NCBI GenBank assembly: GCA_022511075.1
Contig: JAFLSE010000025.1
Location: 1-40,548, forward strand
Length of the DNA stretch: 40,548 nt
From: Prevotella sp.
Lineage (GTDB): Bacteria; Bacteroidota; Bacteroidia; Bacteroidales; Bacteroidaceae
Reading direction: 5' to 3'
This document shows, piece by piece, positions 1 to 8,056 of this stretch. The notes beneath the pieces are model-generated. The model saw nothing but the letters and a program-made list of their open reading frames with translations, was not told the origin of the DNA and did not search any database. Each line of letters begins with the position of its first letter. Within the stretch, counting starts at the first letter, position 1. Both the position numbers and the translations under genes were made by a program.

Positions 1-130
1 ATGAGTGGATAGTTCATTGTTATGAATGATTAGGTGTAGTTATATCATGTGCAAAGTTACAAAAAAAATCTGAAACAACAAAATCAATGCTGTTAAGTTT
101 TTTATGATACTGCTATGTAAAGACTTATTT

Positions 131-354
131 TGCAACATTGTAACATTGCAACATTGTAACATTAAGGAATTTCCATTTTGTTGAGGCTGAAAATTGAAAG
201 GAAGATGACGATAATTGCTTACGGATTTATAGTATATTAATTTTATTATAATATATAATAATATTATATATTATAATAACTTATTAGGATGCGCCCTGCT
301 TCTGTATAGTCGAAAATGCTTAATGTTACAATGTTACAATGTTGCAATGTTGCA
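131..354. repeat. Nested inverted-repeat element (MITE-like)
   Basis: The outer arms 131-164 and 321-354 are 34-bp inverted repeats with two mismatches. The left arm is a perfect tandem pair of the 16-mer gcaacattgtaacatt (132-147, 148-163). Inside lies a perfect palindrome with 17-bp arms, 243-259 and 263-279, made only of A and T. No coding sequence fits the interior. The layout resembles a small non-autonomous element or a structured intergenic repeat. I see no convincing target-site duplication. Confidence 0.7.
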
Positions 355-377
355 TTTTCACATTAATCGATGTTTAA

Positions 378-480
378 TGCCCAACTGCCGCTTGCTGCTT
401 TGTCGACAATCGAAGCCAGCTTCAACAGCCAACGAAGCAGGCTTCATCGGGCATCGAAACGGCAAGCGATGGGCATCGCT
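378..480 (+). repeat. Dispersed repeat, copy A
   Basis: Positions 406-464 (59 bp) match the reverse complement of 28127-28185 without a mismatch. Similarity continues upstream with a 3-nt gap (ctgcc then gcttgc). The core holds two near-palindromes, gaagccagcttc (412-423) and gaagcaggcttc (434-445), each with 5-bp arms around 2 bp. A diverged third copy is at 19107-19170. The stretch is open in one frame but the translation resembles nothing known and I do not call a gene here. Confidence 0.85.
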
Positions 481-565
481 CCTATATGCGTTGGCAATCG
501 AGACTATGTGCGTTGGGATTTATTGTCAAGTTATTCTGAATGACAAACAGAGTATAGGGCACAAA

Positions 566-600
566 AAAAGGATTTCAAAATTATTCATTTGAAATCCTCT
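566..600 (-). terminator. Rho-independent terminator for the small lipoprotein gene
   Basis: Arms 569-579 and 588-598 form an 11-bp perfect stem with an 8-nt loop. Read on the minus strand it is followed by a run of seven T (complement of 563-569, partly shared with the stem). It lies just downstream of the stop at 627. Confidence 0.85.
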
Positions 601-626
601 TTCTCTTAATTTAGTCCGTAACTAAA

Positions 627-794
627 TTACTCAGCAACTAATGTGTCAGCAACAACAGTGTCAGCAACAACAGTGTCCTCAACAACAGTTGTGTCAACTG
701 CCTCTTCCTCTACAGGAGCCTGAGCTGCCTTGTTACCACAAGATGCGAACGAAATAGCTGCAACAGCTACGAACATAAATACTAACTTTTTCAT
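627..794 (-). CDS. Small repeat-containing lipoprotein, unknown function
   Basis: A 55-residue predicted lipoprotein. The start at 794 gives a classical signal: MKK, a hydrophobic stretch, then SFASC with the acylated cysteine at position 19. An upstream in-frame start at 824 would put a charged extension before the signal and is less likely. The mature part is acidic and ends in near-repeats of the pentapeptide DTVVA. These are encoded by 15-bp units at 631-690, of which 646-660 and 661-675 are identical. The gene stands alone, with its own promoter-like element at 846-854 and a strong terminator. Similar tiny lipoproteins occur across Bacteroidales; the function is not known to me. Confidence 0.8.
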   Translation of the reverse strand: MKKLVFMFVAVAAISFASCGNKAAQAPVEEEAVDTTVVEDTVVADTVVADTLVAE

Positions 795-845
795 TTTTCT
801 TTGCTTTTTAATTCTGTAAAACAATCATTTTCTATTTAAAACGTT

Positions 846-854
846 GCAAAGTTA
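846..854 (-). promoter_or_regulatory. Promoter -7 element of the small lipoprotein gene
   Basis: Minus-strand TAACTTTGC matches the Bacteroidetes TAnnTTTG element. It predicts a leader of about 45 nt before the start at 794. A possible -33 CAAA (871-874 on plus) is closer than usual. Confidence 0.5.
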
Positions 855-1023
855 TATATTTTTTTAATACCAAACATCTTTTTTTTTGTTTTTTTTTAGT
901 CTCTTTTTGTAACTTTTTTATAAGGCTTTGTAAATCAATACTTTATAAAGTGTTAAATATTGTGTATTTTTGGCTGGGAACATAAAATTGGCTAAAAATG
1001 GTGTTTTATTGCAAAAAAATGAC

Positions 1024-1032
1024 TAACTTTGC
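1024..1032 (+). promoter_or_regulatory. Promoter -7 element of mtaB
   Basis: TAACTTTGC, the Bacteroidetes -7 element, about 40 bp before the mtaB start. The -33 region is weak. The rest of the 825-1071 gap is AT-rich and holds nothing else I recognise. Confidence 0.55.
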
Positions 1033-1071
1033 AATGATTTTAAAACAGCACTGTATACACTATTAATATAT

Positions 1072-2412
1072 ATGATAGACTCGTCGGTTTTTCAGGGCAA
1101 AAAGGCACGGTATTTTACGCTTGGCTGCAAACTCAACTTTGCCGAAACATCAACATTTGGCGATATGCTGCAACGTATGGGTGTAACAACGGCGCAGGAA
1201 GGTGAGACTGCAGACATCTGCCTTGTGAACACCTGCAGCGTCACCGATATTGCTGACCATAAGTGCCGGCAGGCAATACACCGTATGGTGCGCAACAATC
1301 CGGGGGCGTTTGTGGTGGTGACGGGGTGCTATGCCCAGTTGCAGCCGGAGACGATAAGCCGCTTCGAGGGTGTCGACCTTGTGTTGGGAAACAACGAAAA
1401 GGCGAGTCTCGTGCAGTTTCTTTCGCAGAAATGGACGGAGAAGGAGGGCGAAAGCCTGCACCAATATTATAATGTGAAGACCAAGGACATAAAGACGTTT
1501 GCACCGAGCTGCGCACGTGGCAACAGGACACGATATTTCCTGAAGGTGCAGGACGGATGCGACTATTTCTGCACATACTGCACCATACCGCTGGCACGCG
1601 GATTCAGCCGTAACCCGACAATAGCCTCGCTTGTGGAGCAGGCTCGGCAGGCTGCGCAAGACGGAGGAAAGGAGATAGTGTTGACGGGCGTGAACATCGG
1701 CGACTTTGGCAAGAGCACTGGCGAGAGTTTTATCGACCTTGTGAAAGCGCTCGACGAGGTGGAGGGCGTGAGGCGCTACCGCATAAGCAGCTTGGAGCCC
1801 GACCTGATAAGCGACGAACTGATAGAATGCTGTGCGAAAAGCAGGGCGTTCATGCCCCATTTCCACATACCGCTGCAAAGCGGCAGCGACACTGTGCTGC
1901 GGCTGATGCACCGCCACTATGACCGCAGTCTTTTTGCCGAGAAGATAGTGAAGATAAAGGAGGCTATGCCCGATGCGTTTATCGGCGTGGACGTTATGGT
2001 GGGATGCCGTGGCGAGACCGACGAGTGCTTTGAGGAGACGTATTCGTTTATCGAAGGGCTTGACGTTACGCAGCTTCACGTGTTCCCGTACAGTGAGCGT
2101 CCGGGCACGGCGGCACTGAAGATAAGTCACGTTGTTGACGACAAGACAAAGAAGGAGCGCAGTCGCAGGTTGCTTGCCTTGTCTGACGAGAAAACGCAGA
2201 CGTTTTATGCAAGGCACACGGGCAAGGATGTTGAAGTTTTGTTCGAGAAGGCTGCCCGTGGCAAGACTATGCACGGATTTACAGACAACTACGTGCGTGT
2301 GGAACTGCCGGCAAATATGGCAAGGGAGGAATACGACAACGAGATACTGCGCGTGAGGCTTGGCGGCTTTAACCGCGACAAGACTGCGCTGAAGGTTGAA
2401 ACATTGTCATAG
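1072..2412 (+). CDS. mtaB: tRNA (N6-threonylcarbamoyladenosine-37-C2)-methylthiotransferase MtaB
   Basis: A radical-SAM methylthiotransferase that turns t6A37 into ms2t6A37 in tRNAs reading ANN codons. The 446-residue length is normal. The N-terminal UPF0004 domain opens with TLGCKLN (Cys19) and has further cysteines at 50, 55 and 86, which supply ligands of the auxiliary cluster. The radical-SAM signature GCDYFCTYC places the cluster cysteines at 163, 167 and 170. GCKLN rather than GC..N with MNxxDSE-type context favours MtaB over MiaB and RimO. The C-terminal ~65 residues are in the TRAM position. The next gene starts 15 bp downstream, so the two are probably cotranscribed. Confidence 0.93.
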   Translation: MIDSSVFQGKKARYFTLGCKLNFAETSTFGDMLQRMGVTTAQEGETADICLVNTCSVTDIADHKCRQAIHRMVRNNPGAFVVVTGCYAQLQPETISRFEGVDLVLGNNEKASLVQFLSQKWTEKEGESLHQYYNVKTKDIKTFAPSCARGNRTRYFLKVQDGCDYFCTYCTIPLARGFSRNPTIASLVEQARQAAQDGGKEIVLTGVNIGDFGKSTGESFIDLVKALDEVEGVRRYRISSLEPDLISDELIECCAKSRAFMPHFHIPLQSGSDTVLRLMHRHYDRSLFAEKIVKIKEAMPDAFIGVDVMVGCRGETDECFEETYSFIEGLDVTQLHVFPYSERPGTAALKISHVVDDKTKKERSRRLLALSDEKTQTFYARHTGKDVEVLFEKAARGKTMHGFTDNYVRVELPANMAREEYDNEILRVRLGGFNRDKTALKVETLS

Positions 2413-2427
2413 GGAAGGAAGCAGGAA

Positions 2428-3447
2428 ATGGAGAAGATAGCCATAGTGATACTGAACTGGAACGGTGAGGCAATGCTGAAAAAGTATCTGCCAAACGTGC
2501 TGCTGTACTCACGCGACGATGCTACGATATACGTTGCCGACAATGCATCAACCGACAACTCGCTGGCAATGCTCCGCAAGGAATGCGCGGCGGCAAGGAT
2601 AATTGAACTTGACAGGAACTATGGCTTTGCGGAAGGCTACAACAAGGCACTTGCGCAGATAGATGCCGAATACTATGTGCTGCTGAACAGCGACATTGAG
2701 GTGAGCCACCACTGGCTTCTGCCGTTGGTGGAGTATATGGACACGCACACCGACGTGGCGGCATGCCAGCCGAAGCTGCTGAGCATATACGACAAGGATA
2801 TGTTTGAGTATGCCGGTGCTGCCGGAGGCTTCATAGACCGCTACGGCTATCCCTACTGCCGCGGACGGATTTTCGACAGCGTGGAGCTTGACGACGCGCA
2901 GTATGACTATGTGCAGGACATACACTGGGCAACGGGGGCAGCCTTGTTCATACGCAGCAGCGACTTCTGGAAGGCAGGGGGATTCGACGGGCGCTTCTTT
3001 GCGCACAACGAGGAAATAGACCTGTGCTGGCGTCTGCGGATACTCGGCAGGCGCATAGTGTGCATTCCCGACAGCGAGGTGTTTCACGTTGGAGGCGGCA
3101 CGCTGCCAAAAGGCAATCCGCGAAAGACATTCCTTAACTTCCGCAACAACCTTACGATGCTTTACAAGTGTCTGCCGGAGAAAGACCTGAAGAGGGTGAT
3201 GCGAATGCGCTTGGTGCTCGACTGGATAGCTGCCCTTGAGATGCTTGTGCTGAAGCGCAGCTGGGGCGACTTCAAGGCAGTGGTCAGCGCACGCATGGCG
3301 TTCAGGCGTTGGAAAAAGGACTTTGAAGGCGACCGCAAGAAGATACAGGATGGCAGGGTGGCGGCTGCCGAATGCAGTGCCTATTCGGTGCTTTGGCAAT
3401 ATTATATGAAAGGAAAGAAACGGTTTGCCGACTTGCAAGCCGACTGA
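2428..3447 (+). CDS. Family 2 glycosyltransferase
   Basis: A 339-residue GT-A fold glycosyltransferase of family 2, the group that includes rhamnosyltransferase-like and polysaccharide-building enzymes. Visible motifs are the nucleotide-binding start IVILNWNG, ADNASTDNS with Asp38, the metal-binding LLNSDIE (Asp89), and HNEEIDLCWR (Glu195-Asp198), typical of the acceptor/base region. The C-terminal ~100 residues are basic and may sit at the membrane. GAAGGAAG lies just before the ATG. It follows mtaB by 15 bp, a pairing that says little about the substrate; sugar donor and acceptor cannot be told from sequence. Confidence 0.88.
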   Translation: MEKIAIVILNWNGEAMLKKYLPNVLLYSRDDATIYVADNASTDNSLAMLRKECAAARIIELDRNYGFAEGYNKALAQIDAEYYVLLNSDIEVSHHWLLPLVEYMDTHTDVAACQPKLLSIYDKDMFEYAGAAGGFIDRYGYPYCRGRIFDSVELDDAQYDYVQDIHWATGAALFIRSSDFWKAGGFDGRFFAHNEEIDLCWRLRILGRRIVCIPDSEVFHVGGGTLPKGNPRKTFLNFRNNLTMLYKCLPEKDLKRVMRMRLVLDWIAALEMLVLKRSWGDFKAVVSARMAFRRWKKDFEGDRKKIQDGRVAAAECSAYSVLWQYYMKGKKRFADLQAD

Positions 3448-3486
3448 TTGCCCACTTATTCAGACTGACAATGCCTTTTGCGGCGT

Positions 3487-4887
3487 TTATCCGAAGAGCG
3501 CACGCAATGCCTCTTCCACTTTTCTCACGGGGTGCAGCTTTATCTGGAATTTCTTTGTGTTAAGTCCCTGCATGCAGTATTGCGGCAGAATCATATCGGT
3601 GAAACCAAGTCGTTGAGCCTCGCTGATGCGCTGCTCTATGCGGCTTATGGGGCGCACCTCGCCGCTCAGTCCCACCTCGCCAGCCATACACCATCCTTGC
3701 TCTATGGGGGTGTCTACGTTGCTCGACAATACGGCGGCAATGACACTGAGGTCTATCGCAAGGTCGGTAACTCGCAAGCCTCCGGCAATGTTGATAAACA
3801 CGTCTTTCTGCATTAGCTTGAAACCCACACGCTTTTCGAGAACGGCTAACAACATATTAAGCCGTCGCTGGTCGAAGCCCGTGGCGCTGCGCTGCGGTGT
3901 GCCGTAAGCTGCCGTGGAAACAAGTGCCTGTGTCTCAACCATAAACGGGCGCACGCCCTCCATTGTGCTGCTTATGGCTATGCCCGACAGTCCTTCGTGG
4001 TCTTGTGTGAGCAATAGTTCGGAAGGATTGCTCACGGGGCGCAGACCCGACTGCTGCATTTCATAGATACCCAATTCGCTGGTGCTTCCGAAACGGTTTT
4101 TTATGCTACGGAGAATGCGGTAGAGATATTGGCGGTCGCCCTCGAATTGTATCACCGTGTCTACGATGTGCTCGAGAATCTTCGGACCGGCAAGCGTTCC
4201 CTCCTTGTTGATATGCCCGATGAGCAGAATGGGTATTCCGCTGCTTTTGGCAAAGCGCAGCAATGCCGAAGCACACTCACGCACCTGACTGACGCTGCCG
4301 GGCGAGGAATCCACGTCCTCGGTGTATATGGTCTGTATTGAGTCGATTATGACAATCTGCGGCATGATGTCGCGTATCTGCTCAAAGATGTTTTCGAGCG
4401 ATGTCTCGCACAGTATGTGGCACGTCTGGCTTTCCTCGCCGGCAAGTCTGTTGGCACGCATCTTCAGTTGGTGGGCACTTTCCTCGCCGCTTATATATAA
4501 TATGTTGTATTGCGGCATGCGCAGTATCGTTTGCAGGGTAAGCGTGCTCTTGCCTATTCCCGGCTCTCCGCCGAGCAAGACTATGCTGCCGGGCACAAGC
4601 CCTCCGCCGAGCACTCGATTGAGCTCGTCGTCGTGCATGTCAATGCGCGGGTCGTCCTTAGTGCTCACGTCGCGCAGCAACCGTGGGCGATTGGAGTTGG
4701 CGGAAACGCCGCTGCCGTTCTTGCCTATGCCTATTGCAGCATTCTTTGCCGCCTTTTGCCCTGCGTCGTTGGATATGCGTATCTCCTTGAAGGTGTTCCA
4801 TTGCCCACAAGACGGACACTTGCCAATCCACTTGGTGGATTCCTGTCCGCAGTTGTCGCATACGTATGCTGTTTTTTCTTTTGCCAT
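3487..4887 (-). CDS. radA: DNA repair protein RadA
   Basis: RadA is a RecA-like ATPase and branch-migration helicase used in recombinational repair. With the start at 4887 it has 466 residues, the normal length. A start at 4956 would add 23 residues ahead of the zinc finger and run through the promoter. The N-terminal zinc finger has Cys10, Cys13, Cys24 and Cys27. Walker A is GEPGIGKST (about 107-115), the RadA-specific KNRFG motif follows, and the C-terminal domain is Lon-protease-like (GLRVTDLAIDLS). The gene converges on the glycosyltransferase with a 39-bp gap and diverges from the lipoprotein gene at 4948. Confidence 0.95.
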   Translation of the reverse strand: MAKEKTAYVCDNCGQESTKWIGKCPSCGQWNTFKEIRISNDAGQKAAKNAAIGIGKNGSGVSANSNRPRLLRDVSTKDDPRIDMHDDELNRVLGGGLVPGSIVLLGGEPGIGKSTLTLQTILRMPQYNILYISGEESAHQLKMRANRLAGEESQTCHILCETSLENIFEQIRDIMPQIVIIDSIQTIYTEDVDSSPGSVSQVRECASALLRFAKSSGIPILLIGHINKEGTLAGPKILEHIVDTVIQFEGDRQYLYRILRSIKNRFGSTSELGIYEMQQSGLRPVSNPSELLLTQDHEGLSGIAISSTMEGVRPFMVETQALVSTAAYGTPQRSATGFDQRRLNMLLAVLEKRVGFKLMQKDVFINIAGGLRVTDLAIDLSVIAAVLSSNVDTPIEQGWCMAGEVGLSGEVRPISRIEQRISEAQRLGFTDMILPQYCMQGLNTKKFQIKLHPVRKVEEALRALFG

Positions 4888-4894
4888 ATACTGT

Positions 4895-4927
4895 GCAAAT
4901 TTATTGAAAAAATTGGAAATAACAAAA
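4895..4927 (-). promoter_or_regulatory. radA promoter (near-leaderless)
   Basis: On the minus strand TTTTG (plus 4923-4927), 19 bp, then TAAATTTGC (4895-4903). Spacing fits the Bacteroidetes consensus. Transcription should begin about 4892, leaving roughly 5 nt before the radA ATG at 4887. Confidence 0.7.
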
Positions 4928-4943
4928 TTTTTTTGTACTTTTG
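4912..4943 (+). promoter_or_regulatory. Promoter of the 4948 lipoprotein gene (leaderless)
   Basis: ATTG (4912-4915), 20 bp, TACTTTTG (4936-4943). The predicted start of transcription is at or next to the ATG at 4948. It overlaps the oppositely oriented radA promoter. Confidence 0.6.
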
Positions 4944-4947
4944 CAGT

Positions 4948-5877
4948 ATGAAACATAAAAAAGTGTGGTTTTTAGCCATAATGCTATTTATGGGATTGTT
5001 GCTGTCGTGCGGCACTACGGAAGAAGAGCGGAAGCGCATCGACAAGATGGAGCGGCTTCGACTTGCGCGCGAAGACTCGGCGGCGTTCAAGGTGGCGGTG
5101 CTTCCCACACTCGACTGCCTGCCCGTTCTCGTGGCAAAATACCGACAACTTTACGATACAACCAAGATAGACCTTCGCCTGAAAGAGTTTTCGGCGCAGA
5201 TGGACTGCGACACCGCACTTATGAACGGCAGGGTGGAGGCTGGTTTTTCCGACCTTGTAAGGGTGGAGAAGATGCGCAGGGACAGCACTCAACTTGAATA
5301 TCTCACAAGCACCAACCTGCACTGGCAACTGATAAGCAACCGTCTTTCGCGCGTGAAACAGCTGAAGCAGATGGACGACAAGATGATTGCGATGACGCGC
5401 CACAGTGCAACCGACCTGTTGAGCGACCTTGCCGTGGACAGTGCCAAGCTGAAGGACGAAAGGGTGTATCGCGTGCAGATAAACGATGTGAACGTGCGCC
5501 TGAAGATGCTGGAAAACAACGAGATGGATATGCTTTGGATGCCTGAGCCGCAGGCAACGACGGCAAGGGCGTTGAAGAATAACGTATTACTCGACACTCG
5601 GAAGCTCGGCATAAGCCTCGGTGTGCTCGTGGTGTGCAAGAGCGTTACGGATGACAAGAGCCGTGCGCAGCAGTTGGAGGCATTCAAGAAGGCATACAAT
5701 GCAGCCGTGGACTCCATAAACAAGAACGGGGTGGGGGCGTATGAGGATATCGTCATCAAATATTGCGCAACGGACAAGAAGACGGTGGCGAAACTTCCAA
5801 AAGACATAAAATACAAGCACATTGCCGCACCTGACGAGAAGGATGTGGAGCGTGCAAAAAAATATACACTGCGATGA
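4948..5877 (+). CDS. Solute-binding-protein-like lipoprotein (SsuA/NMT1-type fold)
   Basis: A 309-residue predicted lipoprotein: MKHKK, a hydrophobic core, LLLSC with Cys21 as the acylation site. The body (VAVLPTLDCLPVLVAKYRQ, then a segment tracking gain of function per site such as GRVEAGFSDLVRVE) resembles type 2 periplasmic binding domains of the SsuA/TauA/NMT1 kind. I infer this from overall pattern, not from a diagnostic motif. No ABC permease or ATPase is next to it, so it may act alone or with a distant transporter. Its stop overlaps the next start by 4 bp (ATGA), indicating translational coupling to the TPR protein. The start at 4948 is the only one that gives a complete signal. Confidence 0.8.
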   Translation: MKHKKVWFLAIMLFMGLLLSCGTTEEERKRIDKMERLRLAREDSAAFKVAVLPTLDCLPVLVAKYRQLYDTTKIDLRLKEFSAQMDCDTALMNGRVEAGFSDLVRVEKMRRDSTQLEYLTSTNLHWQLISNRLSRVKQLKQMDDKMIAMTRHSATDLLSDLAVDSAKLKDERVYRVQINDVNVRLKMLENNEMDMLWMPEPQATTARALKNNVLLDTRKLGISLGVLVVCKSVTDDKSRAQQLEAFKKAYNAAVDSINKNGVGAYEDIVIKYCATDKKTVAKLPKDIKYKHIAAPDEKDVERAKKYTLR

Positions 5878-8027
5878 AAGAGCCGGCAGAGATAGGAGCG
5901 ATAAAGCAAGAACTTGCAAAGAGTCTTGGCAGGGCATTGGAGATGCTTGAGAATTTTTTTGCAATCTATCCCGAAATAGCCATGCGTATGCAGTTGGACG
6001 AAATAAGCACCGACTACGGACGAATGGTAGACTACTGGAAAAATGGCTATAAGGACGACAACAGGCAGCAATACTACGACAGGCTCGTGGCAGACACGCT
6101 GCGCCTGCTCACCAACGCCGGGCAACGCTATGCCATAACCCACGACTCGCGGTTGCAATACGACTACAGCCACGTGCGCAACAGCGGCAGGGACTGGAGC
6201 GTGGAGAACATTCGCAAGGAGCTGGAGCACCATGTGAGCGAAATGGCTATGGTGGAGCTTCTGCCCGAAAACAAGCGCAAGGAAAAGTGCATGGAACTCT
6301 ATGCCTTGCAGCATGCTACGCATATAGAAATGTTCGACTATATCCGCACCTCGGAGCAATGGAACGAGAGCACGGCGGAAGCAATGGAAGCCATATTCAT
6401 CTCGCCTACCATTGACACCATAACGCAGCAGACGCTTCTGGCAGCGGTGATTCTGAACAATATCTGCTGGTTTGACTACCAAAAGGAGCGTGTATTGATG
6501 AACGTATATATGAAGTCTGCCGACGAGTTCGTAAGGCAGAGGGCGCTCGTAGGATGGGTGCTGTGCATGAACTCTGCCGAGTATGCCATGGCAGACGCGG
6601 AACACGAGGATATTGTAGGCAGAATGCTCGCCGACGAACGTTGCGTTGAGGAGTTGCGCGAGTTGCAGATACAGATGGTGTACTGCATGAATGCCGAAAA
6701 GGACAGGGACGAGATTCACAAGAACATAATGCCCGACATAATAAAAAACTCGCCCGTGAAGATAAAGGGGGGAGTGATAACGGAGGCGGAAGAGGACTCT
6801 TTGGAGGATATTATAGACCCGGAGGCATCGGAGCGTAGAATGGAGGAGCTTGAGGCGAATATGCGTAAGATGACCGACATGCAAAGGCAGGGGCACGATA
6901 TATTCTACGGTGGTTTCTCGCAGATGAAGCGATTCCCGTTCTTCAATAGGATAATGCACTGGGTGATGCCTTTCTACCGTCACCACCCGGAGATAACGCG
7001 CCTGTTCATAAATGAGGATGAGATAAGCATGATAAACAAACTCATGCGATTTACGCCGTTCTGCGACAGCGACCGCTACTCGTTTATGTTGGCATTTCGT
7101 CAGGTGATGGCTTCGCTCCCCAAAAATATGCTCGATGCAATGAAGGAAGGGCAGATGCAGCTATTGGGCAGCGACTATGAGAATACTCCGCAGCAGGACA
7201 AGCCGGCACTGGTGCGCCGCAGTTTCCTGCAAAGCCTTTACCGATTCTTCCGTGTGTGTCCGAGCCGTGATATGTTTCGCAATCCGTTTGAAAGAGACGG
7301 CGGACAGGTGGATTTCTTCTCACAGCAGGTGTTTGCCGATACGCCGTTGCAGCAGGGTTTTCCCTCGATGGCAATGTTTTTCCTGAAACATAATATGGTG
7401 GATGAGGCAAAGAGGCTTATGAAGAATTATCATGCTCCCGAAGCCGACTATTCCGCCTGTATGGTATTGGCAAAGCTATATCCTGAACAGGAGGAGCAAT
7501 ATTACAGGCAGGCATTGGAGTGCAAGCCTGATGACGATAAGGCGTTGCGTGGTTTCGGTCGTGCCTGCTTTGCACGTGGTAGATATGACGAGGCTTTCAG
7601 TATATACGACTCGCTTGCGGAAAAGTATCCCGACAACAGCAAGCTGCTGTTGAGCAAGGTGGCGGTGATGGCTAATATTGCTGAAAAGCGCGAGGAAGCA
7701 AAAGACATTCTTTACAGGCTTGAATACGAACAGCCTGATAATGTGAGCATAAGCAGAATGCTTGCAAAGGTGCTTATGTCGCTTGGCAAGGTGGAGCAGG
7801 CGCAGGCCATATACGAAAGATTGGGCAAGGGCGATGAAAGCACCGACGACGACAAGATGAATCTTGGAATATGCCTGTTTGCCAGTCATAGGTTTGAAGA
7901 TGCCGCTGCCATGCTTTCAGGTTTTGACACGGCTGCCATAGATGCTGCGATAAAGGAAGACGGCGAAATGCTTGCTTCAAAAGGCATCACTCCCCTTGAT
8001 ATCGAGCTTTTCCACGGGTTGCTTTAA
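5874..8027 (+). CDS. Large TPR-containing protein, unknown function
   Basis: 717 residues, no signal peptide or membrane segment seen, so probably cytoplasmic. The N-terminal two thirds is helical and unrecognised. A basic-acidic segment near residues 285-345 (many Glu/Asp/Lys) separates it from a domain with aromatic-rich patches. The last ~230 residues carry at least three tetratricopeptide-like repeats, for example ALRGFGRACFARGRYDEAFS and AKVLMSLGKVEQAQAIYERL, suggesting a scaffold role. Start codon overlaps the upstream stop (ATGA), so it is translationally coupled to the binding-protein-like lipoprotein. Its stop codon lies inside a TTAACTCC repeat motif. Confidence 0.8.
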   Translation: MKEPAEIGAIKQELAKSLGRALEMLENFFAIYPEIAMRMQLDEISTDYGRMVDYWKNGYKDDNRQQYYDRLVADTLRLLTNAGQRYAITHDSRLQYDYSHVRNSGRDWSVENIRKELEHHVSEMAMVELLPENKRKEKCMELYALQHATHIEMFDYIRTSEQWNESTAEAMEAIFISPTIDTITQQTLLAAVILNNICWFDYQKERVLMNVYMKSADEFVRQRALVGWVLCMNSAEYAMADAEHEDIVGRMLADERCVEELRELQIQMVYCMNAEKDRDEIHKNIMPDIIKNSPVKIKGGVITEAEEDSLEDIIDPEASERRMEELEANMRKMTDMQRQGHDIFYGGFSQMKRFPFFNRIMHWVMPFYRHHPEITRLFINEDEISMINKLMRFTPFCDSDRYSFMLAFRQVMASLPKNMLDAMKEGQMQLLGSDYENTPQQDKPALVRRSFLQSLYRFFRVCPSRDMFRNPFERDGGQVDFFSQQVFADTPLQQGFPSMAMFFLKHNMVDEAKRLMKNYHAPEADYSACMVLAKLYPEQEEQYYRQALECKPDDDKALRGFGRACFARGRYDEAFSIYDSLAEKYPDNSKLLLSKVAVMANIAEKREEAKDILYRLEYEQPDNVSISRMLAKVLMSLGKVEQAQAIYERLGKGDESTDDDKMNLGICLFASHRFEDAAAMLSGFDTAAIDAAIKEDGEMLASKGITPLDIELFHGLL

Positions 8028-8052
8028 CTCCTTTCAACTCCATTAATTTCCC
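8022..8052. repeat. TTAACTCC-type repeat motif
   Basis: ctttaactcctttcaactcc followed by attaatttccc. It closely matches the right arm of the inverted repeat at 34054-34091, minus one internal unit. It starts before the stop codon of the TPR gene and fills the convergent gap. Confidence 0.65.
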
Positions 8053-8056
8053 GATG

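Noticed and set aside
131..164. Tandem 16-mers as a possible CRISPR
   Set aside because: Only two units, no spacers and no cas genes in the window.
323..592. 89-codon open frame on plus
   Set aside because: Runs through the inverted-repeat arm, dispersed repeat copy A and the terminator; composition is that of the repeats.
1150..2274. 374-codon open frame on minus opposite mtaB
   Set aside because: Shadow; mtaB on plus carries every family motif.
5289..6986. Long open frame on the minus strand, opposite the lipoprotein and TPR genes
   Set aside because: Antisense shadow of two genes with good codon use; the translation is rich in His, Val and Cys with no domain, and no promoter or start signal fits.
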